A stretch of 24,963 nt of DNA, taken from NCBI GenBank assembly GCA_026986935.1, contig JALSNP010000085.1:1-24963 (forward strand). Direction: 5' to 3'. The DNA comes from Pyrodictiaceae archaeon (GTDB lineage: Archaea; Thermoproteota; Thermoprotei_A; Sulfolobales; Pyrodictiaceae). Every line of letters starts with the position of its first letter. Position 1 is the first letter of the stretch. The position numbers were made by a program, and so were the translations under genes. Below, in pieces: positions 7,900-15,763 of the stretch. The notes below the pieces were generated by a model. It was not told the origin of the DNA, did no database searches, and saw only the letters and a program-made list of their open reading frames with translations.

Positions 7900-8631
7900 A
7901 TGGTTAGGGAGAAGATAGAGCGCCGACCCGAGCAGCGAGTGGTTATCTACGATACTACGCGTTGGCGATTACTTAGAGAGCTTAGGGAGAAGGCATTAGA
8001 AATAATGCGCTCATTAGCGGAGGCTGGTATAGCAGCTATAGTGCATGGTAGTGTGGCTCGGGGCGACGTCCACCCGGGTAGCGATATCGATGTTTTCATT
8101 CCATTCATTATCCCATCTTATCGTGTGGAGCTAGCGCTTGAGAGGAAAGGGCTAAGGATATCGCATAAACTTGTTGTCCAAGCGACCCCGCTTAGTACGC
8201 CTAAAGCGTATATATCGCTAGACGCTGAGGAGAAAAGAGTAGTCTCGTTCCCACTGGCTAAGCTCTCTAGAACTGAGTACGAGTTCTATTACTTCGGAGG
8301 GGCTCTTGATCTGCAAGGCTTGGTTCAGAACAAACGGGTTCCTGGCGTGGATAAGAGATTAGTGCTAATAGACCCTACACCAGAGGGCCATATCGAGTAC
8401 AGCATAATAGGACGGGAAGCTGAGGCTGCTAAGAAGCTAGGGATAAGCATTGAAACTGTTCTTGAAAGAGTACGTGTACTCACCCGGCGTGACGAAATAG
8501 GGCGTACCGGGGTATTCGTGAAAGTAGAGCTAGATCCATGGGATTCCATAGAGGAGGCTGTTAAGCGTATAGCAAGGGAGAATCCTTTATTTAGACGTGT
8601 TTTACGTGAGCGCTCTTCACCGATAGTGTAG
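7900..8631 (+). CDS. Nucleotidyltransferase-fold protein (COG2413-like)
   Basis: The 243-residue protein carries the polymerase-beta-type nucleotidyltransferase signature GSVARGDVHPGSDIDVF at about 50-66: the GS...SDxD pattern binds nucleotide and two metal ions. The N-terminal 30 residues are basic and helical, and the remainder has no second domain that I recognise. The overall length and layout fit the archaeal predicted nucleotidyltransferase group COG2413, whose substrate is not known. It is longer than the MNT toxin-antitoxin type, and no HEPN partner is next to it, so an antitoxin role is unlikely. ATG 7900 is preceded by a purine-rich GAGAGGAAGGGAG. The gene lies 45 nt before the radical SAM gene and may be cotranscribed with it. 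Confidence 0.8.
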   Translation: MVREKIERRPEQRVVIYDTTRWRLLRELREKALEIMRSLAEAGIAAIVHGSVARGDVHPGSDIDVFIPFIIPSYRVELALERKGLRISHKLVVQATPLSTPKAYISLDAEEKRVVSFPLAKLSRTEYEFYYFGGALDLQGLVQNKRVPGVDKRLVLIDPTPEGHIEYSIIGREAEAAKKLGISIETVLERVRVLTRRDEIGRTGVFVKVELDPWDSIEEAVKRIARENPLFRRVLRERSSPIV

Positions 8632-8665
8632 CAGACGAGCTACGGTAAAGACGGCTATGCAAGGG

Positions 8666-8671
8666 GGTGAT
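8666..8671 (+). promoter_or_regulatory. Shine-Dalgarno site fixing a TTG start
   Basis: GGTGAT is a full match to the expected complement of the archaeal 16S rRNA 3' end and lies 5 nt before TTG 8677. It decides the start of the radical SAM gene and implies translation from a leadered, probably polycistronic mRNA. Confidence 0.7.
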
Positions 8672-8676
8672 ACTGG

Positions 8677-9705
8677 TTGCCTAGGAGGTTTCACCTAATC
8701 CCAGGAGTTTATGCTTATGTGGGTAGGCTTCCTAAAGGATGTAGGCTCTGCATCCAAGGAACTAAAATGGTTATATTCATTACCGGTGTTTGCCACGACA
8801 ATTGTTTCTATTGCCCGGTGTCACCAGAGAGGTTTGGGAGACAAGTAGCATACGCTGATGAGGAGCCTCTGCAGAGCATTGAGGACTTAGTTGATGAGGC
8901 TCTGCGTATCGGCGCTGACGGAGCTAGTATAACGGGCGGAGACCCCCTCGTAGCATTGGAGAAAACAGTTAGGACTATACGTGTTCTTAAAGAGGTCTTC
9001 GGGGACGAGTTCCATATCCATCTCTACACGAGTGGGCGCTACGCGACTTCTGACGTGCTCAGGGAGTTGGAGGAATCGGGTCTTGATGAGATAAGGTTTC
9101 ATCCAACAGCTCCTTGGCTTATGGAGAGGATAGAGAGAGCTGTGAAGCTCCTTAGAAGGGTTCGTGTTGGTGTTGAGGTCCCCGTTCTCCCTGATCGCGT
9201 CGAGGAGCTGAAGTCGATGATTAAGTGGCTTGATGATATTGGAGTGGAGTTCATAAACCTTAACGAGGTGGAAGTATCCCCTCTTAATGTTCTGAGACTT
9301 AGTGAACGCGGTTACAGGGTTAGCAAGGACGCTCCAGTAGTAGAGGGTAGTGAGGAGGCGGCTATCGAGATAGTTAAGTGGGCTCTCAATAATACCCGGA
9401 GAATAAGTGTTCATTATTGCCCAGCTGGGTATAAGGATAGTGTGCAGATGCGCATAAGGTTGATAAGAAAGGCTCTTCGCGTCATGAAGCCCTACGAGGA
9501 ACTGACATCGCAGGGCATGTTGAGGGTCAAGAGGGCCCCAGTGAATCCTACAACCACGCGTATCGTGCATGAGGGCTACGGAGAGGTTATCGGTAATTCC
9601 GTGTACTTCTGGCCTGGCCTCGCCCTGGAGGACGAGGAGTTGATAACAAGGTACCCTACTAGGATGCATCATCTTCTCCCAATGGAAAAGGATAGTGCTA
9701 AGTAA
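8677..9705 (+). CDS. Uncharacterised radical SAM protein (COG2108-like)
   Basis: Radical SAM enzymes use a [4Fe-4S] cluster to split S-adenosylmethionine. The cluster motif C-x3-C-x2-C is at C39, C43 and C46 (GVCHDNCFYCPV). GGDP at 87-90 is the usual SAM-binding turn after strand 2. Just before it is a second cysteine pair, GCRLC at 21-25, followed by IQGTKMVIF. That pair plus the PFL-activase-like barrel is typical of the archaeal group related to pyruvate-formate-lyase activating enzyme, whose function is not known. An additional HYCPAG (C248) sits late in the protein, so a second Fe-S cluster is possible. The start is TTG 8677, supported by GGTGAT at 8666-8671. The 3' end overlaps the convergent pelota gene by 8 nt. 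Confidence 0.85.
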   Translation: MPRRFHLIPGVYAYVGRLPKGCRLCIQGTKMVIFITGVCHDNCFYCPVSPERFGRQVAYADEEPLQSIEDLVDEALRIGADGASITGGDPLVALEKTVRTIRVLKEVFGDEFHIHLYTSGRYATSDVLRELEESGLDEIRFHPTAPWLMERIERAVKLLRRVRVGVEVPVLPDRVEELKSMIKWLDDIGVEFINLNEVEVSPLNVLRLSERGYRVSKDAPVVEGSEEAAIEIVKWALNNTRRISVHYCPAGYKDSVQMRIRLIRKALRVMKPYEELTSQGMLRVKRAPVNPTTTRIVHEGYGEVIGNSVYFWPGLALEDEELITRYPTRMHHLLPMEKDSAK

Positions 9706-10762
9706 TCGAGTAGCGCAGTATAGCTATAACGCCCCCTAGGGCCTTCACTTTTAGCCCTGCTGGCACCTCTGTGCTAACGAAGTGGATCTCGGCCCTAGTG
9801 TTATCAGCGCTCTTTAACAGCTTATCCACCTTTTCTCTAATAGCTGGATCAGGGTGCCTTATTAGCTCATCAAGGATAAGGAGCTCCTCAACAGCCCCCG
9901 CCTCAGCGGCTCTAAGCACCTCGTCGATGGTATAAGCTACCTTACCTGGCTCCTTTGCTAGCAGCTTCTCAAAACGCTCAATAAATTCCTCTGCATAAAT
10001 GCTTGCAGCCTCTCGTAAAGCGTCTCTTAGTATACCCCGCCTAACCTCCTCATAAACTCCTGCTACTCCCCCCATCGATGCATTATCCCTGACTATTTTA
10101 GGTAGGTTGTGTAATCGCTCCTTCATCAAATCTATTAGCTTATCCTTTACAGAACCGGGGCCAGTTACGACTATGATTAGGGGCCTCTCACGCGATAATA
10201 TATCTTCCACTATCTTGGTGATATTGACTAGGGCTTCGTGGAGCCGCTCCTCTCTACGAGGGTCGTCCTTTCCCGGGAGATGCAGCGAGCCTTCTGCAAC
10301 AACTTTTAAGCCCTGGCCTCTCACTATAGCAATAGCGTAATCATCGTAGTCTATAGCAACTATGAGCGCGCTAGGGCCTTTACTCGCCTCCTCTATTCTC
10401 TTTAAAAGCGCGCGGGGCCAGCCCTGAGGCTTAGTTATCTCAACCTCTGTCCCTACGTCAAGGCTTATCGTATGATATTTTCCTAACACACCGTACTTCT
10501 CGGGCCCTTCTACAACAACACCTCGTATCCTAAGCCTTGTGGTGAATGGTTGAAACTCGGTGCTCTCGACACGGATTTTTAGAACCATGGGGATACGGCT
10601 GCTTCTTCCACTCCCTCTCTCCCCGAAATGAACCTCGCGAAAGGTCCTAGCTTTCACATAGTCGCCTGGCTGGATAATAGTATATAGAACCCATAGGTCA
10701 TCAGTGGTCTCTGGGACTACTCTAACAATACCTTGCTTAAGATCCTTGAATACTAGTCTCAT
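9698..10762 (-). CDS. pelA: mRNA surveillance protein pelota (Dom34)
   Basis: Pelota, with aEF1A or ABCE1, recognises stalled ribosomes and starts no-go decay and ribosome rescue. The 354-residue chain has the three expected parts: an N-terminal Sm-like beta domain (1-125, from MRLVFKDLKQGIVRVVPET to EVEITKPQGWPRALLKRI), a central domain homologous to aRF1 (about 130-260, VAIDYDDYAIAIVRGQG and VVTGPGSVKDKL), and a C-terminal L30e-like domain (about 260-354). It lacks the GGQ peptide-release motif of aRF1, as pelota proteins do. The start is ATG 10762, with GGGGGGT 4 nt upstream. The gene converges on the radical SAM gene with an 8-nt overlap of coding ends. Confidence 0.95.
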   Translation of the reverse strand: MRLVFKDLKQGIVRVVPETTDDLWVLYTIIQPGDYVKARTFREVHFGERGSGRSSRIPMVLKIRVESTEFQPFTTRLRIRGVVVEGPEKYGVLGKYHTISLDVGTEVEITKPQGWPRALLKRIEEASKGPSALIVAIDYDDYAIAIVRGQGLKVVAEGSLHLPGKDDPRREERLHEALVNITKIVEDILSRERPLIIVVTGPGSVKDKLIDLMKERLHNLPKIVRDNASMGGVAGVYEEVRRGILRDALREAASIYAEEFIERFEKLLAKEPGKVAYTIDEVLRAAEAGAVEELLILDELIRHPDPAIREKVDKLLKSADNTRAEIHFVSTEVPAGLKVKALGGVIAILRYSIT

Positions 10763-10798
10763 TTACCCCCCTTGCTAGACTTAACTTAGTATCCTCCT

Positions 10799-10806
10799 CA
10801 TAAAAT
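10799..10806 (+). promoter_or_regulatory. TATA box for the GNAT gene
   Basis: CATAAAAT is centred 25-26 nt before TTG 10828, the normal TATA-to-start spacing, so the transcript would begin at or next to the start codon. No ribosome binding site is needed or seen. Confidence 0.5.
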
Positions 10807-10827
10807 CCTCGTATAGGGATACCCTGG

Positions 10828-11316
10828 TTGAGCAGATGCGGAGTAACGGTGAGGAATGCTGAACCAGAGGATCTTGACCAGGTATTCCTTATAGAGCTTG
10901 AGTCCTTTAAGGAGCCTTATCCTCGATGGTATTTTGATGTGCTTTACATAATTAGCAACAATGGTGAATTCTTCCTAGTATCCCTTGACTATAGAAACCG
11001 TGTCGATGGCTACCTAGTGGCTGTGAAGAGGAAGAGCAATGTATGCCATATAGTTTCAATCGCTGTTAGAAAAGATTGTCGTAGACAACGTGTTGGGTCA
11101 GCGCTTCTCCAAAGCCTTTTCGAGATATGTGAAAGCCATAACCCCAATCTATACGTGTTAGAGGTAGAAATATGGAATATGAGCGCCCAAATGCTTTATA
11201 CTAGGCACGGTTTTAACTACATAGGCTTAATCCCAGGCTATTATGGTGATAAGAGGCACGCACTTATAATGGCTAAATATTTGCCAGGAATGTTAGTGGA
11301 AAAAAGACTCTACTAA
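10828..11316 (+). CDS. rimI: RimI-type N-alpha-acetyltransferase (GNAT family)
   Basis: This 162-residue GNAT enzyme probably acetylates protein N-termini with acetyl-CoA, as the archaeal RimI/Ard1 (NatA-like) enzymes do. Acetyl-CoA binding is shown by RRQRVGSALLQSL at 85-97 (the Q/R-x-x-G-x-A turn). VEIWNMSAQMLYTRHGF at about 113-129 carries the conserved Asn and the Tyr-x-x-x-GF end of the GNAT core. The N-terminal TVRNAEPEDLDQVFLIE is the usual first strand and helix, so TTG 10828 is preferred over GTG 10849. A TATA box at the right distance supports this. The gene ends 27 nt before the DNA polymerase gene. The symbol is by similarity, and the exact substrate is unknown. Confidence 0.85.
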   Translation: MSRCGVTVRNAEPEDLDQVFLIELESFKEPYPRWYFDVLYIISNNGEFFLVSLDYRNRVDGYLVAVKRKSNVCHIVSIAVRKDCRRQRVGSALLQSLFEICESHNPNLYVLEVEIWNMSAQMLYTRHGFNYIGLIPGYYGDKRHALIMAKYLPGMLVEKRLY

Positions 11317-11318
11317 TG

Positions 11319-11328
11319 CTATAGTATC
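11319..11328 (+). promoter_or_regulatory. Possible TATA box for polB
   Basis: GCTATAGTAT lies 3 nt after the acetyltransferase stop and about 21 nt before the polymerase TTG. It could give polB its own leaderless transcript. The spacing is slightly short, so cotranscription with the acetyltransferase gene remains possible. Confidence 0.3.
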
Positions 11329-11343
11329 CCCGGGTTACCTACG

Positions 11344-13764
11344 TTGGCTCAGCGCATAAAATTCATGCTTCTTGATTCAAGCTATGAGATTGTAGGCAAA
11401 GAGCCAGTGATAGTTCTCTGGGGACTCTTATCTACAGGTGAAAGGGTAGTTTTATTTGATAAAAGATTTAGACCTTATTTCTACGCCCTCTTGGCGAAGC
11501 ATGCTACTGACCCGAGTAGAGTGGTGGCACGCATTAGAGGAGTAAGTAAGCCGTCAAGCCCAATTATAGATGTGAGGGTTCTTGATAAGAAGTACTTTGG
11601 TAGACCAAGAAAGGCTGTTAAAGTGACAACCGTTGTTCCGGAGTATGTTAGAACTTACCGAGAAGAGGTGAAGCGTTTAGAGGATGTTGAGGACGTGCTT
11701 GAAGCCGATATAAGGTTCGCTATGAGGTATATTATTGATAAGCATCTTTTCCCCTTCCGAGTCTATGAGGTTGAGGTGGAAGAGATTGGTTCCCTACCTG
11801 GCTACCGTGTTGAGAAAATCTATAACATATTATCTGACCCCGTTCCACGAGAAGAGGAGCCTGTGCAGAATTACTTGTCCCTGATGCGTATTGTTGCATT
11901 TGATATTGAGGTCTATAGTAGGAGTGGAAGTCCTAACCCGAATAAGGATCCAGTAATAATTATAGCTGTTATGGATTCTCGTGGTGAAAAGAGGCTCTTC
12001 GAGGCAGATGGCTATGATGATAGGAAACCCATAAGAGACTTTGTAAACTATATAAAGGAGTTTGATCCAGATATAATAGTAGGATACAATAATAATGAAT
12101 TCGACTGGCCATATCTTATCAACCGTGCTCATAAGCTGGGAATAAGGCTTGATGTAACGCGGCGTGTTGGCGCGGAGCCGACTACTAGTGTTCATGGCCA
12201 CATATCTGTCCCTGGTCGCCTGAATGTGGATCTGTATGACTATGCTGAAGAGATGCATGAGATAAAGGTGAAGACCCTAGAGGAGGTCGCAGAGTACTTA
12301 GGTGTTATGAAAAAGAGCGAGAGAGTATTGATAGATTGGTGGCGTATCCCAGAGTACTGGGATGATCCTAGTAAACGCAATATCTTGCGCCAATATGCGT
12401 TGGACGATGTTGTATCAACATATGGGCTTGCGGAGAAGATGCTACCATTTGCTATACAGTTATCCACGGTGACGGGGGTTCCACTAGATCAAGTCGGTGC
12501 TATGGGTGTTGGTTTTAGGCTTGAATGGTACCTTATAAGAGCCGCTTACGACATGAATGAGCTGGTTCCAAATAGGATAGAGCGCAGAGAGGAGAGCTAC
12601 CGTGGCGCTATAGTGCTGAGACCGCTTAAGGGAGTTCACGAGAATATAGCCGTGCTTGATTTCAGCTCGATGTACCCGAATATAATGATTAAGTATAATG
12701 TTGGCCCTGATACCATTGTTGATGATCCAGCTGAGTGCGAAAAGTACGGTGGTTGTTTTGTAGCGCCGGAGGTGGGTCATAGGTTTCGTAAGGAGCCTCC
12801 GGGCTTCTTTAAGACTGTTTTAGTAAACCTTATCTCTTTGAGAAAAAAGGTTCGTGAAGAGATGAAGAAGTATCCTGTCGATAGTCCCGAGTACAGGCTT
12901 CTTGATGAGAGGCAGAAGGCTCTCAAGGTGTTAGCAAACGCTAGTTACGGGTATATGGGGTGGACTGGTGCTCGTTGGTATTGTAGAAGGTGTGCTGAGG
13001 CTGTTACGGCTTGGGGTCGAAACCTTATACAATCCGCTATAGAGTATGCACGTAGGCTTGGATTAAGGGTAATATATGGTGATACCGATTCGTTATTTGT
13101 TACCTATGACCCAGATAAGGTGCAAAAGCTTATAGAGTATGTAGAAAAGGAGCTCGGATTCGAGATAAAGATAGATAAGATCTATAAGCGCGTATTCTTC
13201 ACGGAGGCTAAGAAGCGATACGCGGGCATTCTTGAGGATGGGCGAATAGATATTGTTGGATTTGAAGCGGTTAGGGGTGATTGGTGCGAGCTAGCAAAGG
13301 AGGTGCAGTCAACAACAGCGGAAATAGTTCTCAAGACAGGTAATATTGATAAAGCTATAGAGTATGTTAGAAAGGTTATCAAGGAGCTCAAAGAGGGAAA
13401 AATACCCATAGAGAAGCTCGTGATATGGAAGACACTTAGCAAAAAACTTGAAGAATATGAGCATGACGCGCCGCACGTAGTTGCTGCTAGAAGAATGCGC
13501 GAAGCCGGCTACGAGGTCTCTGCAGGGGACAAAGTAGGCTACGTAATCATAAAAGGTAGGGGAAACATATCGAGCCGCGCATACCCCTACTTCATGGTTA
13601 AACCTGACCAGATCGACGTGGATTACTACATAGATAGACAGATTATTCCAGCGGCGCTTCGAATACTAGGGTACTTCGGGGTCACCGAGAATCAGCTAAA
13701 AGCGGCGGCTGCGGCTGGGCAACGTAGCTTGTTCGAGTTCTTTGCCCGGGGAGGACGTAGGTAA
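11344..13764 (+). CDS. polB: Family B DNA polymerase
   Basis: This 806-residue replicative polymerase has proofreading. The exonuclease motifs are present: Exo I FDIE (D187, E189), Exo II GYNNNEFDWPYL (D254) and Exo III YALDD (351-355). The polymerase motifs are intact: A DFSSMYPNI (439-447), B KVLANASYGY (528-537), C YGDTDS (578-583), then KKRYAG (623-628). Cysteine pairs C465/C471 and C547/C550 sit where thermophilic archaeal B polymerases carry stabilising disulfides. The C-terminus ends in a clean PCNA-binding PIP box QRSLFEFF (793-800). From memory the sequence is very close to the Pyrodictium enzyme. TTG 11344 is preferred over ATG 11365, since that relative also has extra residues before LLDSSYE. 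There is no intein. Confidence 0.96.
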   Translation: MAQRIKFMLLDSSYEIVGKEPVIVLWGLLSTGERVVLFDKRFRPYFYALLAKHATDPSRVVARIRGVSKPSSPIIDVRVLDKKYFGRPRKAVKVTTVVPEYVRTYREEVKRLEDVEDVLEADIRFAMRYIIDKHLFPFRVYEVEVEEIGSLPGYRVEKIYNILSDPVPREEEPVQNYLSLMRIVAFDIEVYSRSGSPNPNKDPVIIIAVMDSRGEKRLFEADGYDDRKPIRDFVNYIKEFDPDIIVGYNNNEFDWPYLINRAHKLGIRLDVTRRVGAEPTTSVHGHISVPGRLNVDLYDYAEEMHEIKVKTLEEVAEYLGVMKKSERVLIDWWRIPEYWDDPSKRNILRQYALDDVVSTYGLAEKMLPFAIQLSTVTGVPLDQVGAMGVGFRLEWYLIRAAYDMNELVPNRIERREESYRGAIVLRPLKGVHENIAVLDFSSMYPNIMIKYNVGPDTIVDDPAECEKYGGCFVAPEVGHRFRKEPPGFFKTVLVNLISLRKKVREEMKKYPVDSPEYRLLDERQKALKVLANASYGYMGWTGARWYCRRCAEAVTAWGRNLIQSAIEYARRLGLRVIYGDTDSLFVTYDPDKVQKLIEYVEKELGFEIKIDKIYKRVFFTEAKKRYAGILEDGRIDIVGFEAVRGDWCELAKEVQSTTAEIVLKTGNIDKAIEYVRKVIKELKEGKIPIEKLVIWKTLSKKLEEYEHDAPHVVAARRMREAGYEVSAGDKVGYVIIKGRGNISSRAYPYFMVKPDQIDVDYYIDRQIIPAALRILGYFGVTENQLKAAAAAGQRSLFEFFARGGRR

Positions 13765-13858
13765 TAGAGGTTAGGTAGCGAGATAGGTAAAAGCAAGGAG
13801 GAATAAAGTGGAATAAGGAGAGTATAAGAAATACATATTAAGAGATTATTAGACATGG

Positions 13859-14710
13859 TTGTCAGGAAGAGGGGGAAGGCCTAAAACCACGGTGAAGCCG
13901 ATGATACTGGCCTCTTGGCGATCACTTATATGGGTTCTACGTAGAGCTGATATAGTGCTAGAGGTTGTGGATGCGCGTGACCCCATGTCTACGCGTAGTC
14001 GTCGCCTTGAGAGACTTGTTCATAGCATGGGTAAGGAGCTCATAATAGTTATTAACAAGAGTGACCTAGTTCCACGCGATGTTGCTGAGAAATGGAAAAA
14101 ACTATTCGAGGATAGAGGTTTTAGAGCAGTATATATAGCTGCCCGTGACCATAAGGGTACAAGGCGGCTACGAGTAGCGATTAGGGAGGCTGCTTCTAGT
14201 TTTCCCGCTGTTGTCGCTGTAACGGGGTTCCCGAAGACTGGGAAATCCAGTATTATAAACGCGTTAAAGGGCCGTCATAGCGCGTCAACGAGCCCTATTC
14301 CTGGCAGCCCGGGTTATACTACTCATGCACAGCTTTATCGCATAGGGGAGAATTTGTACATGATAGATACTCCTGGTGTAATTCCTATTGAAGGAGGACC
14401 CTTGGAGGCTATTATAAGAGGGTATCCTCCGGAGCAGTTAAAGGATCCTGTAAGACCAGCAGTTATGCTGCTTGAGAAGGCGCTTCGCTATAATCCTCGG
14501 TGCGTGGAGAACGCTTATGGTATTAAGGAGCGAGATCCATACAAGATCCTGGAGCTAATAGCGATAAAGAGGGGTTGGCGATATAAGAGTGATGGCGAGC
14601 CTTTGATAGAGGAGGCGGCTCGTACAGTGATAAGAGATTATCATAGAGGTAAGCTATTGTTCTATGTTCCTCCAGAGGAGTATCTGCTAAGTGCTTCTAG
14701 GCGTAGGTAG
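13859..14710 (+). CDS. Circularly permuted GTPase (YlqF/YawG type)
   Basis: The 283-residue GTPase has its motifs in permuted order: G4 NKSD at 66-69, a G5-like IAARD near 93-97, G1 (P-loop) GFPKTGKSS at 123-131, a G2-type threonine in PGYTT near 151-155, and G3 DTPG at 170-173. This G4-G5-G1-G2-G3 order is diagnostic of the YlqF/YRG family, whose members assist assembly of the large ribosomal subunit, so a role in ribosome maturation is likely but not proven. A basic N-terminus and a basic C-terminal region would suit rRNA binding. The start is TTG 13859: the in-frame TAG at 13850 blocks earlier starts and ATG 13855 is out of frame. An AT-rich CATATTAA lies about 22 nt upstream. Confidence 0.88.
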   Translation: MSGRGGRPKTTVKPMILASWRSLIWVLRRADIVLEVVDARDPMSTRSRRLERLVHSMGKELIIVINKSDLVPRDVAEKWKKLFEDRGFRAVYIAARDHKGTRRLRVAIREAASSFPAVVAVTGFPKTGKSSIINALKGRHSASTSPIPGSPGYTTHAQLYRIGENLYMIDTPGVIPIEGGPLEAIIRGYPPEQLKDPVRPAVMLLEKALRYNPRCVENAYGIKERDPYKILELIAIKRGWRYKSDGEPLIEEAARTVIRDYHRGKLLFYVPPEEYLLSASRRR

Positions 14711-14729
14711 CTTAGCTGGGGTATAGCTC

Positions 14730-15281
14730 TTGTCCATGCACCAATTCGTCATAGTGACAGGCCGGCCGGGTGTAGGGAAGACAACGCTAGTTATGAGGGT
14801 GCTCGAAAAGCTAAGGAAGGAGAATATATCGTTTGTAGGGTTCTACTGCCCAGAGGTACGGGTAGGTAGGCAACGCATAGGTTTCCATATTAGGAGCATT
14901 GATGGAAGCATCTCCGGGTGGTTGGCTAGGGTTAATGGATGTGACGGCCCCAGTGTTGGTAGGTATAACACGTGCAGGGAGGCAGAGAGCGTTGCCTCCG
15001 CAGCACTAAGGGGTTTCGAAAAGGCGGACTTAGTGGTCATAGACGAGATTGGGCCCATGGAGCTTAAGCTCATAGGTATACGTAGGCAAATAATTAGTGT
15101 CATAAACTCTACGAAGCCGGGGCTCTTTGTTGTTCATTACCGCTTACGCGACCCCGAGGTACTAAGGCCTCTAAAGGCGCGGGGCCTCTGGTTTGAAGTC
15201 ACAATAGATAATAGAGACCTCATAATCGAGGACGTCTATAATGCTGTGCTAGATGCTATAAAGTCTATGAAGCGTAGCTGA
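14730..15281 (+). CDS. THEP1-type nucleoside-triphosphatase
   Basis: The 183-residue P-loop protein has Walker A GRPGVGKT at 11-18 and the Walker B segment LVVIDEIGPMEL at 101-112, the latter being the signature of the THEP1/UPF0334 family (human NTPCR and its archaeal homologues), which hydrolyse NTPs to NDPs in vitro. Length and motif spacing fit that family. The cellular role is unclear. TTG 14730 is chosen because GGGGT at 14718-14722 sits 7 nt before it. ATG 14736 would drop only two residues. The gene follows the permuted GTPase gene by 19 nt and is probably cotranscribed with it. A TATA-like CTATAAAG lies inside its 3' end (see the structured stretch that follows). Confidence 0.9.
   Translation: MSMHQFVIVTGRPGVGKTTLVMRVLEKLRKENISFVGFYCPEVRVGRQRIGFHIRSIDGSISGWLARVNGCDGPSVGRYNTCREAESVASAALRGFEKADLVVIDEIGPMELKLIGIRRQIISVINSTKPGLFVVHYRLRDPEVLRPLKARGLWFEVTIDNRDLIIEDVYNAVLDAIKSMKRS
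15256..15263 (+). promoter_or_regulatory. TATA-like box inside the THEP1 gene end
   Basis: CTATAAAG lies 26 nt before 15286, which is where the first arm of the structured stretch 15281-15422 begins. It is therefore placed to start an independent short transcript. The box is inside coding sequence, so chance occurrence is possible. Confidence 0.35.
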
Positions 15282-15422
15282 TGCTAACTAGATAAGCGGG
15301 TTTCTTGCCCCATTCTCTCCTCTGGGCGGGATGCCCGCGCGTTCCAGCGCTGAGAAAGTGATGTGGCTCATTTTGTTGCTTTACTTCCGCCCCTGGGCAC
15401 CGCCCACAAGAAAGGTTAGCAT
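15281..15422 (+). ncRNA. Candidate structured RNA between the THEP1 gene and a small ORF
   Basis: The 182-nt gap holds GC-rich DNA with long-range pairing. ATGCTAAC 15281-15288 pairs with GTTAGCAT 15415-15422, TTTCTTG 15301-15307 with CAAGAAA 15407-15413, and TGGGCGG 15323-15329 with CCGCCCA 15400-15406. The three right arms are virtually contiguous, while the left arms are separated by 12-15 nt. Local hairpins GCGGG/CCCGC (15326-15338) and GCGC/GCGC (15337-15350) are alternatives inside. An ACA (15406-15408) directly follows the 3' arm of the TGGGCGG/CCGCCCA helix, as the ACA box does in H/ACA guide RNAs, but a kink-turn is not clear. A TATA-like box at 15256-15263 fits a start near 15286. 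I do not recognise a known RNA class; strand and function are inference. Confidence 0.4.
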
Positions 15423-15463
15423 TAAAAGCTCAACTCTTAAGGCTAGAGAGTGGGTGTGAGTCA

Positions 15464-15748
15464 ATGGCTAGCGAGAAATGCAACGAGTATATCGTTGTTA
15501 TAGGTGAGAAGCAGATTTTCATTACTCCGGAAATACTTGAGATTATTCACGAATATCTTCATAGGCCTATGAGCCTTGAGGAACTAGCACGAAAACTGGG
15601 CCTCGAGACGTGGGAGGAGGCATATGAGTTCATAAAGAGGGTTCCAGCCTGGGTTATGTGGATGCCGGTTAACCTTTGGAGACTGCGTTTGGAAAAGGAG
15701 GGTTGTTTAGAGCTTTTTGAGGGCGCGGAGCAGTCTAGGGAGGAGTAA
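15464..15748 (+). CDS. Small acidic protein of unknown function
   Basis: I do not recognise this 94-residue protein. After a short beta-like start (YIVVIGEKQIFIT, 9-21) it is mostly helical, with a helix-turn-helix-like stretch at about 22-60 (PEILEIIHEYL, then MSLEELARKLGLETWEEAYEFIKRV). A tryptophan-rich segment, PAWVMWMPVNLW, follows at 61-72, and the tail is acidic (ELFEGAEQSREE). There is no signal peptide or membrane span. ATG 15464 is supported by GGTGTGA at 15454-15460 and an ATTAAAAG TATA-like sequence upstream. Codon usage and length suggest a real gene. It ends 15 nt from the convergent mcm gene and may be a DNA-binding or replication-linked small protein, but that is a guess from context. 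Confidence 0.7.
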   Translation: MASEKCNEYIVVIGEKQIFITPEILEIIHEYLHRPMSLEELARKLGLETWEEAYEFIKRVPAWVMWMPVNLWRLRLEKEGCLELFEGAEQSREE

Positions 15749-15763
15749 CACTGGGTAGCTTAT

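Noticed and set aside
7900..8631. Toxin-antitoxin type MNT/HEPN pair
   Set aside because: The nucleotidyltransferase protein is too long for the MNT antitoxin group, and no HEPN-like neighbour is present.
8887..9672. A 261-residue open frame on the minus strand opposite the radical SAM gene
   Set aside because: The opposite strand encodes a clear family with an intact Fe-S motif. The antisense product has no recognisable motif and its openness follows from codon bias of the real gene.
15338..15353. T-arm-like GCGC-GTTCCA-GCGC suggesting a tRNA
   Set aside because: The loop does not have the TTCRA pattern and no acceptor, D or anticodon arms can be built around it.
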